Part shown: positions 50,466 to 62,559 of the stretch, piece by piece | Numbering within the stretch: the first letter of the stretch is position 1 | Layout: the number at the start of each line of letters is the position of its first letter | Source: Blasia pusilla | Taxonomy: Eukaryota > Marchantiophyta > Marchantiopsida > Blasiales | Direction of reading: 5' to 3' | DNA: 64,000 nucleotides | Assembly: GCA_050084515.1 (NCBI GenBank) | Contig: CM114273.1 | Coordinates: 37,076,001-37,140,000, forward strand | Notes under the pieces: model-generated | Told to the model about the DNA's origin: nothing | What the model saw: the letters and a program-made list of their open reading frames with translations, nothing else | The model's database searches: none | Position numbers and translations under genes: made by a program

Positions 50466-52520
50466 ACGAAAAAACACCAGCTTCGGAGCATATACCACAT
50501 ACCGGATAATACATTATAAAACTTCGGGGTTGGTATTCGTTAATTTTCGCGAGTGGTACATAATAAATATTTAAAATGATTATTGCATTCAATGTTGAAA
50601 AACACTACGTGCAAGGTAGTTATTCATATTTCTGAAACCAAAAAGGTGGCACTTGTGCAATATTTTTAAAAAAATCTTTGAGTGGTTCTAGTTCGTGTTC
50701 TTCCTTCTCCTTCCTCCTTTCTCTATTTTAGTCAAATGGGACTAAATTATTAGAGACAAGAAGAGGTGTCCTAATTGGAGGCCATCCCGAAAGGACAAGA
50801 GAGCGATGTTTATTACTCAGATCCCATCGCTAGTAATTTTATTTATTTATATATATATATATATTTGTTCTCTTGGTTTCTTATTCCAATCCCATTTATA
50901 TTATTATTTGAGAAGCCTCTCTTGAATGGAGACAACCTGAGCGTTCACAATGCGTCTTTTTAAGGTCAAGAATGTATGACATGTGGCATCTATGTCTATC
51001 CTATAAAATATTTTTTTATTAAATTGCTTTTAGAAAGCGGGTGTTTAGGGTTACAAGGACCGTGCATCTCCCAGTCCTTCACAGGTCCTAACTAGTATTA
51101 AATGAAGTGAAAATGGGTCACAAACATAAACCTAAAGGATGTTATTGATATGAAATATATACAAGTGGGGGAGGATTATCTCCCATGGTGAATATGTGGT
51201 GTCAAACATGCCATTCCAACACATGATAAAAAGACAGGTTAATTTTGTAAATTGGGTTTAATTTTAAAATTTTTGCATATTATATTATGCACACTATAGA
51301 CACTTGACTAGAAATGGTAGATAAAAGAATAATCGTTAGATAGATAACATAGGTATGTGTGATATCCTAATGGTAAAGTTAAGAGAATGGTTTCTTAACT
51401 TTCAAGAGTTTTCTTGTTTGACATGTGATGTTTAGACCAGAAGAAAAATATTTCACTATGTTTTTATAAGTAATGAGATTATTTATTTAATGCTCTCCTC
51501 CATTGTGAAAAAGGATGGCTATGGAGATGCACATTATGTAGATTATATGATTATTACTTCCATGCTAGACTCTACACTAGTAAGAGATGACTAGGGAGGT
51601 GCATATTATTCTTGGTAATGTCTTGATCACATTTTCACTTTGGGGACATGTTTTTTATTTGGAGGGTCTTCTATTATTCATTTTGGCCTTTGTCTATAAT
51701 AGGGATAGAGAGATTGTGCTTTTATTCACCCTTTGCTATATTAGAAATCTTGTGATTTGGGGTAGAAGGAATGGTTTCATAAAAAATTAAATGATCGTCA
51801 TGACAACAAGAAACAAAGCTCAATATCAAAGGTGATGGAAAAAAGTGTGGTGTGGATCTTCATTAAGGACTATCAGAATCTTGTCCAAAATCATGGGAAA
51901 TGGGATATTAAAAGCATCTCGATGTATACTATTGAGATGATAAGACTCTATTGGGAATGGAAGTTCACACTTACTAAAGCAAGTCAAGACTGCTAAAAGA
52001 AAAAAATACAAATTACTTTTTCTAAAAATTCACCAAGGTGCACTGCAAAGATTGCCATTGTATTTCTAATTTAAGTTACAAAAAAAGAACCAAAGTTACA
52101 AAAGTTATAGAAGTTAGAACCCACAACTTAGAAATGTTGGGCGTCTTTTGTCCAACTTATGCAACATTTCCCCTTCTGACCTGTGAGGATTTGTTCAATA
52201 CTACTCTCTTTATCTCTATATATAAACACCGTTTTCATCAAACTAAGAAACTCTTTTAACCATCTAGATACAATATTAAGTAATGTGATCAAAACCTAAA
52301 CCCACCTTTAAATGCTTATGGCAACCATAGGCCTTATTTGAATACCCCATGAGTAAAAAGCACCGATCCTTTGGTTCGATGGTCTAGACCACCTACATCG
52401 AATAACATGATAAAAACCTTTTATAAGATTCCGTGAACAAAATAGAAAACAAACGTGTTATTTTTTAATTCCTAAAAATTAGAAAAATAGGATTGCATGA
52501 GAAATTTTTTTGATAGGACT
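50466..52520. other. AT-rich intergenic DNA
   Basis: No supported gene. A TA run lies at about 50846-50861. Confidence 0.4.
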
Positions 52521-52525
52521 AGTAA

Positions 52526-52838
52526 TGTGGAAAACTGCTAAAGAAGCATAACTGGTGGGAAACGGCTCTCACACTCACACACCACCATGGAAAACAAAAT
52601 TTGCAATGTGAGAATGAGTGGAGGCTGGTCCCCTTTCTCAATTATATAGGGTATGTACAAGCAACCCTAACCCTAAACTTAACCATAGTCTCGAGTTAGA
52701 CTAACTATGATTAACTAATCCGAGTTAAGATAATCGCGCTTAACTGACTAACCAAGATTAAGCTTCCCTACTTCGTATGAGTACCAAATATAGCAGTTCA
52801 CGTGTCTCATGAGCTTGATTGTAACTCAATCTTCAATA
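52526..52838 (-). repeat. Copia 3' LTR (313 bp)
   Basis: Left-hand LTR. It begins where the polypurine tract ends and has the same TA...CA ends as its partner. It contains a short CCCTAACCCTAAA stretch that is part of the LTR and not a telomere. Confidence 0.95.
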
Positions 52839-52853
52839 CTCCCCCTCAAGCTC
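52839..52853 (-). promoter_or_regulatory. Polypurine tract
   Basis: GAGCTTGAGGGGGAG on the minus strand immediately upstream of the 3' LTR, the plus-strand DNA priming site. It also encodes the last residues (SLRG) of the RNase H end, as in many copia elements. Confidence 0.9.
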
Positions 52854-52949
52854 ATATCGATATCTCTAACGCCTAAATCATTTCTAAACATCTCAAACTT
52901 ATCTCTAGACAATGCCTTTGTAAAGATGTCAAAAATTTTCTGATCTGTA

Positions 52950-53330
52950 CCTATATAGATAAGATCAATTTCTCATGCGAGTACTTTCTCTCTGATAAAT
53001 GATAATGCACCTCAACATGTTTTGTACGAGCATGAAACACAGGGTTATTAGCAAGCTTGATGCTACTGAATTGTCTGCATATATTACACTAGGTCTTAAG
53101 TTACTAACATCAATCTCAACAAATAATAGATGAAGCTACACCGCCTCACATGCTCCATTGATTGCTCTTATGTACTCAACCTCTTTTGAAGATAAAACAA
53201 TTGTAGGTTGCTTCTTTGAAGCCCAACTTATAATTGCACTTCCCAAAGTAAATGAATAACCAGATGTGGAGTGTGGATCAGACACGCTTCCTGCCCAATC
53301 AACATCTGTGAATCCCTGTAATTAAAAACT
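52950..53330 (-). pseudogene. Copia RNase H
   Basis: GFTDVDWAGSVSDPHSTSG, KKQPTIVLSSKEVEY, then after a frameshift NNPVFHARTKHVEVHYH. Canonical copia RNase H order. The end overlaps the polypurine tract (SLRG). Confidence 0.9.
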
Positions 53331-53479
53331 TGGAGAAGGTTCAAATCAAAGCCTGAATTGAATAGAGGATTTCACATACCGCATAATCCTCCTCATAGCA
53401 TAAAGGTGAGGTTTTCGAGGTGCTTGCATAAACTCGCTCACCAGGCCAACAACATAGATCAAATATGATCTGGTTATAG

Positions 53480-54370
53480 TTAGATAGATTAAATTTCCAA
53501 CCATGCGCGTGTACATATTAGAATCTGCAAGCAGCTCTGCTTCATCCATTCTTAGCTTCACAATCTAGTCCAACGGTGTAGAGATTGGCTTACAAACTGT
53601 CATACCATATTTTGAAAGCATATGAAGAGCATATTATCGTTGTAGTGACAACATGCTTTCTCCAACCTTGATAAACTCAATACCATGAAAGTACTTTAGT
53701 TCTTTCAAGTCTTTCATATCAAATTTTGCTTGTAACTTAAGCTTGATTTGTTGTACCATTTCTTTAGTATTCCCAGTAATGAGGAGATCGTCAACATACA
53801 ACACAATGAGAACCGTATGATCTTATTCTCTAAAGACATGTAACAAGGAGGCAGAATCACATACCCTAAAACCCAACTCTTGTAGGATCTATATAATCTT
53901 GCCATATCAAGTTCTTCGAGCTTGTTTGAGCTCGTATAGAGCTTTCTTCAACCTGCATAGGTGAAATGGAAACTTGGGATGCTCGTATCCAGGTGGTTGA
54001 GTCATATAAATCTCCTATTATAGATCCCCATTCAAGAAAGCATTCTTGACGTCCATGTGATGTAATCTGCACTTCTTACTTACTGCAACTGTAACCAATG
54101 TTCTCGTAGTCCCCATCTCTGTAATAGGGCTTAATGTTTCCTCATAATCAATGCCATATTGTTATGCATAGCCCTTAGCTACCAATCTCGCTTTGTATCT
54201 GTTAATTGTACCATCTTGATTGCGCTTGATTTTGTAAACCTATTTGCAACCAATAGCTTCCTTATCGGAAGGTATATCAACCAGCTCCCATGTCTCTTGA
54301 TCTCTTAATGCAGCAAGCTCTTCCTCCATAGCTTCAATCCATTCGACTTTACTTGCAGCTTCTTCAAAAT
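53480..54370 (-). pseudogene. Copia reverse transcriptase
   Basis: EWIEAMEEELAALRDQETWEL, GCK*VYKIKRNQDG, RYKARLVAKGYA*QYGIDYEE, HMDVKNAFLNGDL**E and [12 protein letters not shown]. The catalytic YVDD is intact at 53787-53798. Several stops sit where W or Q is expected (GCKW, YAQQ, LQ, RTW). Fragments are cut to short strings here; the segment is continuous apart from stops and frameshifts. Confidence 0.92.
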
Positions 54371-54506
54371 AACTCGGATCCTATTCTTGAAGGATCGTCA
54401 TCATATATACATGATGTGTTGCAAGGAAAACTTAATTTATGAATCTATGAACTAGATGTATAACTCTACTTGATCTACGAGATTGTTATTCAGAGATAGA
54501 TGCCTC

Positions 54507-55710
54507 TTATACCTGACTTGAGCTCTGGCTAGAATCAACAGACTGAATACGTACTCTTTCCATCCATGGACTCACAAATTTAATTGATGAATCTAGGATC
54601 TCTGCTAATCCTGCACTAGTACTTGGGGAAGTTGGGGAAATTGAGGACAATGGCTGTTGGTTGACAATCACATTCTCCCCCTCAACAAACGAGTTCAGAG
54701 GTGGAATAGGCTCAGATGGAGCATACCATGACTTTAGCTCATCAAAGATAACATCGCGACTAATAATAAGCTGCCTAGAGGATGGAATGTAGCACTTATA
54801 CCCCTTAGTTTGATCAACATAGCCAATGAAGATACATCTTTCAGACTTGGGGTCTAATTTTTGACGTCTCTTAGAAGGAACATGAGCATAACAAATACAG
54901 CCAAATACTTTCAAGAAGGAAAAACTAGGTTTACTTCCTGTGAAGACTTTGAATGGAGTTTTCTCATGAACTCATGATGTTGGAGTTCGGTTGATTAAGA
55001 AGACTCCACATGCTACAACCTCTGCCCAATACACCTTAGGCATGTTCTTCTCATTCAGCATAGCTCGTGCCACTTCAGCAATATGTCGATTCTTCCTCTC
55101 AGCCACTCCATTTTTTTGTGGAGTGTAACGATAAGTCACTTGACATTGGATGCCATTCTGACGTAAATAGACATCAAACTCTGTTGAAAGATACTCATCT
55201 TCTCCATCACAACGCAATTTTAGAATGTGTTCTCAATCTGAAATGTTTGGAACATTGAGAATACCTCTAACTTGGCTTTCACAAAGTATACCCATATATA
55301 TCTAGAGAAGTCATCAATAAATGAAGCAAAGTACTGGAAACCACTAATGCTATGTTGTGATGTTGTCCACACATCACTATGAATTAACTCTGGTCCACAC
55401 ATCCTGGATGCTCTTCTACCTTGCTTTGGAAAAAAAAATCTAGCTTGTTCTCTAAATTGGCAAGCAGGACATACCTCTAACGTAGCAAGACTCGCTAATT
55501 TAGGCAGTCATATTAATATATTAGATGATGAAAGACTCTGTAATCTTTGAAGATTCATATGTCCAATTCTTTTATGCCACACATTTAGATCTGTGACTTG
55601 TTGGTTGGTTTGACCATACACTGCTATTTGAATCTTTGGCATAGAAACATCTGATTTGAACATTTTGCCACATCTAGTTCCGGATCCTTTGGCTTTTATT
55701 CTGGTCATCC
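54507..55710 (-). pseudogene. Copia integrase
   Basis: HHCC-type zinc site: WHKRIGH (H-x4-H) and CPAC (C-x2-C). Catalytic triad: D in HSDVW (codon 55373-55375), D in RCDGED (55206-55208), E in VAERKNR (55098-55100). The last two are separated by exactly 35 residues (DD35E). The usual RTDNGGE reads RCDGEDE. A frameshift near 55220 separates the first D from the rest. C-terminal part continues to 54507 (KVFGCICYAHV, RCIFIGY). Confidence 0.9.
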
Positions 55711-55849
55711 ATTATTTCAATGAAACAACCATCTTCGTTTAACTTCACTTGATAACCCTGTTCTACTATCAGTCCTACAAAGATCAGATTTCTTGCAATG
55801 GTAGGAACATAAAGAACATTTCCAAGAGCACAAAGACCATCTGATGCTA

Positions 55850-56156
55850 TTCAAACTTTACTGGTATGTGTGATATGATGTTGAGTGTCATCTCCTATAA
55901 GCAAATTTGGAGGATCTTTCACCGACTCCAAACTACTGAACCATTTAGCTTGTGAGGTCATGTGATTTGATGCACCAAAGTCAATGTACCAATCTGTTGT
56001 TGAGTCTTTCTTGACCATTGCTCCCATATGATGAGTCATGACCAAGAGATGCTCCGTTTGTGAATGTTGTTGTTCTTGGTACTGCTCTTGGTATTGTTGC
56101 TCCACATAGTTTTGTTGTTGTAAGGCTCCTATTCTCATATCTGCCTTCTTCTTGAA
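55850..56156 (-). pseudogene. Copia aspartic protease
   Basis: Contains WYIDFGASNHMT at about 55947-55991. The catalytic signature normally reads D(S/T)GA, and here it is DFGA (55968-55982), so the S/T is replaced by F. A stop follows at SKV*IAS. Confidence 0.8.
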
Positions 56157-57008
56157 GCAAAACTTTGCAAAGTGATCTTTTATCCCACAGTAATTGCAAG
56201 ATCCAAGGACCCTCTACTGTTGACCTTGACCCCAACGATTTCCACCATCACCACCTTGTGATTGTGTCTGATACTTATTTGTAGTTGATTGAGTGACGTT
56301 ATATTGAGTGTCTCTTCCTCCATATGCTTGATATCCACCACGACCACAAAAGCTTTTGCCAGGATCCCTGCCTCTGTTTGATCCATATCCTGGAAATAAC
56401 GCATTCTCTTGCAGACTAGACGAGCTACCGTTGCCTACTAGGCGCTTCCCTTCACTGATTAACAGCGGGACGAACTCTTGAAAAGTTGGATACTTCTCTC
56501 TCACAGAGATAGAGATCTCAAAGGACTTGTAATCCTTTGGAAGGCCTTGAAGAGTGAATGAAATCACATCATCATCTTCTACTATTATTCCAATGCTACT
56601 CAATTGATCAATAATATGTCTTATACTCAAAATATAATGATTGATGCTCTGCGATCCTTTCCTCACTTTGTTCAATTGCTGTTTCAATTGAAGCTTTATG
56701 GCCTTTGTAGATGTTTGGAACATATTTTCCAATGCATCCTAGGACTCCTTCAGAGTATTAACATCTTGAATGTGATCTATCATTGGCAAACTGATCGTTA
56801 TTGAAATGTAGTGGATTATTTGCCTTGCGGATTTGTTCTAGGCGCGAACATTCAAGTTTGTTGAATCACCTTCTAGCTTGGCTTCATCACTTGTGATAAG
56901 CTCCCATAGTTCTTGACCCATGAGAAATTGTTTCATGCGAAACTTCCAGACATTGTAATTCTGCTTATCTAGCTTCTCGCTTATAATTGCAGTTGAGGAA
57001 TACTCCAT
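56157..57008 (-). pseudogene. Copia gag, with CCHC zinc knuckle
   Basis: The frame starts MEYSSTAIISEKLDKQNYNVWKF (written in parts: MEYSSTAIISEKLDK then QNYNVWKF) and includes TLQGLPKDYKSFE. A perfect C-x2-C-x4-H-x4-C knuckle (CNYCGIKDHFAKFC) lies at 56157-56198. In-frame stops sit at VRA*NKS, KES*DALE and QGQQ*RVL. The first two are at positions expected to be W. The frame then continues open into protease. Confidence 0.9.
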
Positions 57009-57502
57009 GACGAACGATTCCTCTCACAAAAAATATAATTTCAGGCTCTCTACTGCTCCAATTGAAGCATAGACCACTCCTACGTAAAAATTGACCTAAA
57101 ATTTTCCAAAATTGATCAAGTGTATGAAAGAACTATTGAAAATTGGCCTGTAGAGAGCAAACTACACAACTTTTCTTCACTAATTGCACTTTCCTACATT
57201 GAAATTGCTACTGCAAGAGCTCAGAATCTTATAATCGAGCGATTTTGGGTGCGTTGGAAAGCTCTCGACGAGCTCTGTAAGGACGATAGAGAAAATTCTA
57301 GTTGTTGCGTACATAGATGGCTAAATCGATCCGGAAAGCTCTAAAAAATGCCTCTAAAGTTTTATCATCGTTAAAGCTCCACGTGAAATCGGCACCCACC
57401 GAGCTCTGAGAAAATTTTTTCCTCTCCCAAACTGAAATTGTGCCTTCTCTTGCCTCTCTTCTCTCCTCAAACACAAAGAATTTCAAGTGATGTTCTCCTA
57501 TC

Positions 57503-57514
57503 GCTCTGATACCA
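57503..57514 (-). promoter_or_regulatory. Primer-binding site matching initiator methionine tRNA
   Basis: TGGTATCAGAGC on the minus strand directly abuts the 5' LTR. This is the standard plant copia PBS, complementary to the 3' end of initiator tRNA-Met. Confidence 0.95.
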
Positions 57515-57826
57515 TGTGGAAAATTGCTAAAGAAGCATAACTGGTGGGAAACGACTCTCACACTCACACACCATCATGGAGAACGAAATTTACAATAAGA
57601 GAATGAGTGGAGGCTGGTCCGCTTCTCAATTATATAGGGTATGTACAAGCAACCCTAACCTTAACCTTAACCATAATTTCGAGTTAGACTAACTATGATT
57701 AACTAAACTTACTTAAGATAATCACGTTTAAGTGACTAACCAAGATTAAGCTTCCCTACTTCGTGTGAATACCAAATGTAGCAGTTCACGTGTCTCATGA
57801 GCTTGACTGTAACTCAATCTTCAATA
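57515..57826 (-). repeat. Copia 5' LTR (312 bp)
   Basis: Right-hand LTR, the 5' LTR of this minus-strand element. On the element strand it runs TATTGAAGATTGAG... to ...TTTCCACA, giving TA...CA termini instead of the usual TG...CA. Confidence 0.95.
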
Positions 57827-57831
57827 AGTAA

Positions 57832-58150
57832 GGCACCCATGTGAAGTGCAAACACCATACTTGAGAAAACTCATGTTAAACCCTCCACATGACATTTGAA
57901 ATTAGAATCGATTTAAATTGTTAGGTGTCATGTGTCTCAAACAAGCATTGCCATAGGCATGTCTCCCATAATAATATAGATTTAGAAAAACCAATGAGAA
58001 ATAAAATATTAATTACTAATTAACTTAAAAAAAATTTCATGACACTTAAATACACGAATGAAAATAGATCTTCCATGAGGACACAAAACATAATTTTTAA
58101 CGTGAGTTAGACAATTATCCACTTAATTAGACAATAGAAACCTAAGGGAC
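57832..58150. other. AT-rich DNA beside the copia element
   Basis: Nothing supported. Confidence 0.4.
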
Positions 58151-59100
58151 ATTCTCTCGTGAACACGTGTCCAGCGTACAACAAGCCCACGTAGGGTTCT
58201 CAACACGTCACACGGCCGGTCACCGGGCCTCCGGCCGGCGATTGTCGAGCTCGTACTGCCCTTCCCGCCGGTCCCCTCTCGCTTGGACCGCTTGGACCGG
58301 TGACCGGGAGTGCCCACCAAGCCAGTCGGTGGTTGGCAAGCAGCAGCACTATTGTTATCATTATTATTATTAGTAATAATAATGATAAATAATAATATTA
58401 TTATTATCATCAGGAGGAGGAGGAGTTGTTCTAGTTCGGGACTGGCGCCGGAGTGGTGACAGTTTAGGGTGAGAGGCGATGTGTACAGTGTGATCTGCTT
58501 CGGGAGGCGACGATCGTGATTTTGTTTGCTGCGACGACGATGAGGAGGAGGAGGAGGAGAGAGGGAGAGGGCGAGCGATGAGGAGCAGGAGCAGTGGTGT
58601 GATCGTAGATACGATGGAAGGAGAGAGGAGGAGGAGTATGGCAGTGAAATGCGGCCGATCTAGTGCCAACTGTGGCTGCGAGGGCTACGCGGTCAACTCG
58701 TCGTCGGCTGTGGAGGATCTGTGATTCTGTGGCAGTTCTTGAAGCGGAGCAGGCGTCCGTCCGGACTGACTGGCAAGAGAAAAGGCTGCCAGCTACTGTG
58801 CGGCGACTGTGGGGGAGAGAGAGAGCGAGAGGGCGATCTTCCTGTCCGGTGAGTATCTGGCAGCACCGCTTCTCGAAAAGCGTTTCCGCCTTTCGGCCGT
58901 CATCGGTCGTCGTCGTCGTCGACTCATAGGTAGGAGAATGCCCGGAACCGAGAGGAGCTGCATCACTATTGGCTGCGCGTGTGCGCGGGATGCTGCTGTT
59001 TGTGTCGCGTTGCAGTGCAAAATGCGTATACTACCAGGTCGGTGGTGTGGGTCCAGACTCTCAATGGAATGGAATGGAATGAATTGAAATCAACTCAACT
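58150..59100. other. GC-rich island, possible promoter/5' region without a recognised gene
   Basis: Contains CCGTCCGG-type motifs, (GGA)n runs (about 58414-58434, 58542-58570), GTCGTCGTCGTCG (about 58908-58920) and a CGGTGAGTAT donor-like site (about 58847). Open frames of 60-100 codons on both strands have no recognisable domain. It looks like a gene 5' region, but no coding exon is visible. Confidence 0.35.
58355..58412. repeat. ATT/AAT trinucleotide block with 15 bp perfect hairpin
   Basis: Arms 58355-58369 (TTATCATTATTATTA) and 58374-58388 pair perfectly around a TTAG loop. The next 25 bp form a second near-palindrome (ATGATAA...TTATCAT). Cruciform-prone AT block inside a GC-rich island. 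Confidence 0.9.
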
Positions 59101-62100
59101 CAATTGAAATGAAGGAGATGGATGCCGAATTCGGAACCGGCGCAATTGTCGCAAATCTTGCACACTTCTTTATTTCCTCGTCGCGGTAGCCGTCCAGGAA
59201 GCTACACAACTGGATCCCTATTATCCCCTGATACTACTGGCTGTTGTGAAAACAGGTACAGTCCAGGGAACAAGAAGTCCATGACCATAATAATAACAAG
59301 CTTTCACATCAATCGCCCATTTTCACTCTCCCGCTAGGATACCGCCTATGAGGCATTGATAATAATAAGAGGAAGCTTTCACGTCAGCAGTCACTTTCAT
59401 CGCTCCTCCACTCTTGTGAAGTCTTGTACTAGGCTGGCGTCCATGCTGCATGGCTGCTGCACTGGCTGTCGTTCTCATTCTTGCTTGCTGACAGTCTCGG
59501 TTGCCTTTGGTCTACATTGCCCCCCCTGTGCACTTCACGCAACTGGCTGCGGGGAAAGCCATTGCGCGGGACGGTTTTCTGCCCTCCTCCTCGCTAGCTA
59601 AGGTGGGGTCCCCGGGAGATGCACTGTTCGTCACGCTGGCTTATAATTAGAGTGCGTGTTGACGCTAGTTCGTGCTGGAAACATGCATTACTTCCCGGGA
59701 TGTTTCATCTGCCGCTATTCCACGCTTGCTACTGTACCTACTTCATTGTCTTTGGCAGGGCATCATCCATCACAGATGACAGCTATGAGAGCCGGATGCT
59801 TGGAATTTGTGTCAGAAGACAGGATTCACCCCGCTCTCGTTTCGCTACCATTCGGATGCTTGCTTGTTTTTTATTATTCCTCTTTATTGTGAATACCTTT
59901 TCCAATTTTAGAGACCTCTACACCCCTAAACAACAAACTACGCGACACCTTCTTTTAAGGGATGCTTTTCCTTCCAATTTAGACAACTGCATAGTAGTGC
60001 ATACACTTACCGTTGCGTTTTACTGTGGACGTTCGGAGATTTCGGAGAAATCGGACGTTTTTGCTAGCTTCCAATTTGGAAAACAGTAGTATACACTCTC
60101 ATCATTGCGCGAAACTAGAATGATAGTGGATAATAAACGATAGAGTTACGATGAGAGACCTCCGTGTATTCATCATGACCGCTAAACAATAGACTACGCG
60201 ACGCCATCTATTATGGACGTTTTTCCCTCCAACTTATGGACTGAGCCATGCGTTTTAGTATGGACGTTCTACTGCCAATTTTGGATCCTTTGGACGTTTT
60301 CTTTCCAATTTAGAGAAAGGTTCGGGGTCGGTTTTGGCCCCTTGAGGTTTTTTCTGTATGCCCCCTCTTTTGTATCCTGATGGGTTTCCCATCCTGTTTT
60401 CTATTTATTATTACACTCGTTTTATTTAGAGAAAGTTGTACGCACTTACCATTACCGGTAAACAATACACTAGCGATGCAAAGAAGTGGTTGCCGTGCTT
60501 GTGATCAGGTCTCACACGTTCGCATCGAAGCTGAACGGAAACGGCCACAGTCGAGCGCGTCGTCACGCTTCCTTACTTCCTTCGATCTGGCTTTTGGGTT
60601 GTTCAATGCCTCCAATGTCAGATGATCACTGAGCACATGCTAATCGAATAGGCCTTTCACGAACAGTATCACCTGACTCGTGACCGTGTCAGTCTTTATC
60701 ATACGCGCTTCTTGCTCTTAGAGCGCTGGTACGCTGCGACTTTTCGTTTGTGCTCCACTTGTCCCTCCCATTGAACACTGGGAGCGTCCGGAAAGCGACA
60801 GAGCTTCCTCCGTACTGGTCCCAGAGATGTGCGGTGATCTCCCAACCGCATCAGGGGCGTTTTAGTTTCTTGAGCTCTAGGGCATTACCTGATATGTAGC
60901 TTTTCCCTTCGCTAGGACGGTGTCTTCACCAAAGAGTCCATGAATCTGTCGCGCAACCGGATGAATTGTTCAGATAATCTGAGACGCCGATACCTGACGG
61001 CAGTGCGCAACTTATGGACTGTTCTTTAGATCGATATGTTTATTTATGCAACCCTGAACCTGCCATGCAATCAGAGAAGTCGGAGGGAATATGTAAAACG
61101 CAGCTTGTCTGGGTGCGGTACGCAAATTACGGTGTGCGCTGTTTGCTCGCACGCAGAGTTTTGTCCGTTATTTCCGAATGTCTGCAGTCGTGCTCCATGT
61201 TCTCGGAATGGATAGATAGATCCAGTGTTAAATCAGAACAGTAAATGTCCCCAGCGTTAGGGGTTCTCTTCTTCCACAGTCAACTGGATGGCCATGCACG
61301 AGATTGTGAAGTTTCTTCGCAATTCCTGTCAAACTCGGCTCTAAACATGCAGAACAATCACAGACTTCAGCCTGGCTGATTTTACTCCTGGAGGCAAATC
61401 CATTTTTTTACGGAAGCTGTTAGAATCCTGAGCGTGTCGGCAGGAACCGTCTTCCTCCGATTCTATCCCATTCCCTGGATGCAGAAACCCTCTGATTCTC
61501 TCCCCGGGTCCAGAAACACTGTACACCGAAGATTCTGAGGGTCCTGGAATTAAGGGTGGGGTTCTTGCTGATCTGCTCGTGGAGCCGATTGCTTAGCCAT
61601 TCACAAGTCTAGCAGACGCAGAGGTGTGGTCGTTCGAATTCGTAGCATGTATGCGGGAGGAAGCCCGATTCATCATCAGCAAATTCTTATTGCTTTCCTC
61701 GTTTATCGTCCAAAGTCAACTTTCGAGACTTGCATTATACTGATTGAATTGCGCATCTGACGTGAATTGTCAGCCCAAGTAGCCTTCTTAGCGAACGAAC
61801 TCCGACTGAGGCAGGTAAGACAGGTATGCAGGTATCAACAGAGTTTCCTTGACCTCAGCCTGCCACCAAGCCACTGCTTATTACTTAGTGTGTGAAATTT
61901 AAAGAATCGTCTGCTTGAAAATTTTGACATTATTCCAATTCTTACATGCTTGTATCGGCTGGAGACTGAATAGTTGGTGGTAGCACCAATGCTAGAGGAA
62001 GAACGTAAGGAATGTACGCGCATGCCCATCGACTTGTGTGTGTCGGTCAGTTACTCGGGTTGAACCGAAATTTGGTCGCGTCCCATTTTCTTTGAGAATC

Positions 62101-62540
62101 TGCTTGTGGGAAACATGAGTTCTTCACGTCTTCAACGCAGGGATAGTTGCTCCAGATTGACGTGCACTTCCCTGTCCGTAATCAATTCTGTTAATTTCTG
62201 TAATTGAGTGACAACAAAACAGAACATAACACTGGAGCGAGATGAATATAGAGAATATCTCATCATCTTGCCGATCCCTAATCTCATATCATCACATCTA
62301 GTTGTGTAGGTTGGCAAATTGTTCCTCTGATGATTTTGTAGAAGAAACAGTAGGTATGCTGAATTCAAAAGTCTTAACGAGCAGTGTCGGACTGCAACCA
62401 TCATTCACGATTTCTGAAGGTCCTGATGAATCAACCCTGCCCTACCCTACCCTACCTTATGAATTTCTATGAAGAAAGTCGCAAAGGCTCAAGTTGAAGT
62501 GCCAACATATGGTTAGATCCGTCTATGATTGACCAAGCCT
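59101..62540. other. Unassigned sequence, gene-like composition
   Basis: Composition resembles CesA flanks more than the AT-rich transposon region. The longest frame (59619-60089 +, 156 codons) has no recognisable domain. A diverged duplication links about 59925-60090 and 60177-60330 (both have AACAA-type start, ACTACGCGACGCC/ACC, GGACGTTTT, CCAATTTAG). CCCTAC pentamer run at about 62440-62456. Confidence 0.35.
60335..60420 (+). mobile_element. 3' tail fragment of the endonuclease-type retroelement (second tail type)
   Basis: Contains CTGTATGCCCCCTCTTTTG, TATCCTGATGGGTTTCCC and TTCTATTTATTATTACA, as at 30895-30985. No coding part. Confidence 0.7.
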
Positions 62541-62559
62541 GAGGGTCATTAACTAGAAG

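Larger units (their letters stand above)
52521..57831 (-). mobile_element. Complete, decayed Ty1/copia LTR retrotransposon
   Basis: 5.3 kb element on the minus strand with 5 bp target duplication AGTAA (52521-52525 and 57827-57831), two LTRs, tRNA-type primer-binding site, polypurine tract, and gag, protease, integrase, RT and RNase H in copia order. The LTRs differ at about 25-30 of 312 positions by eye (about 91% identical), so it is not a recent insertion. The polyprotein has many stops and frameshifts and cannot be functional. Confidence 0.97.
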
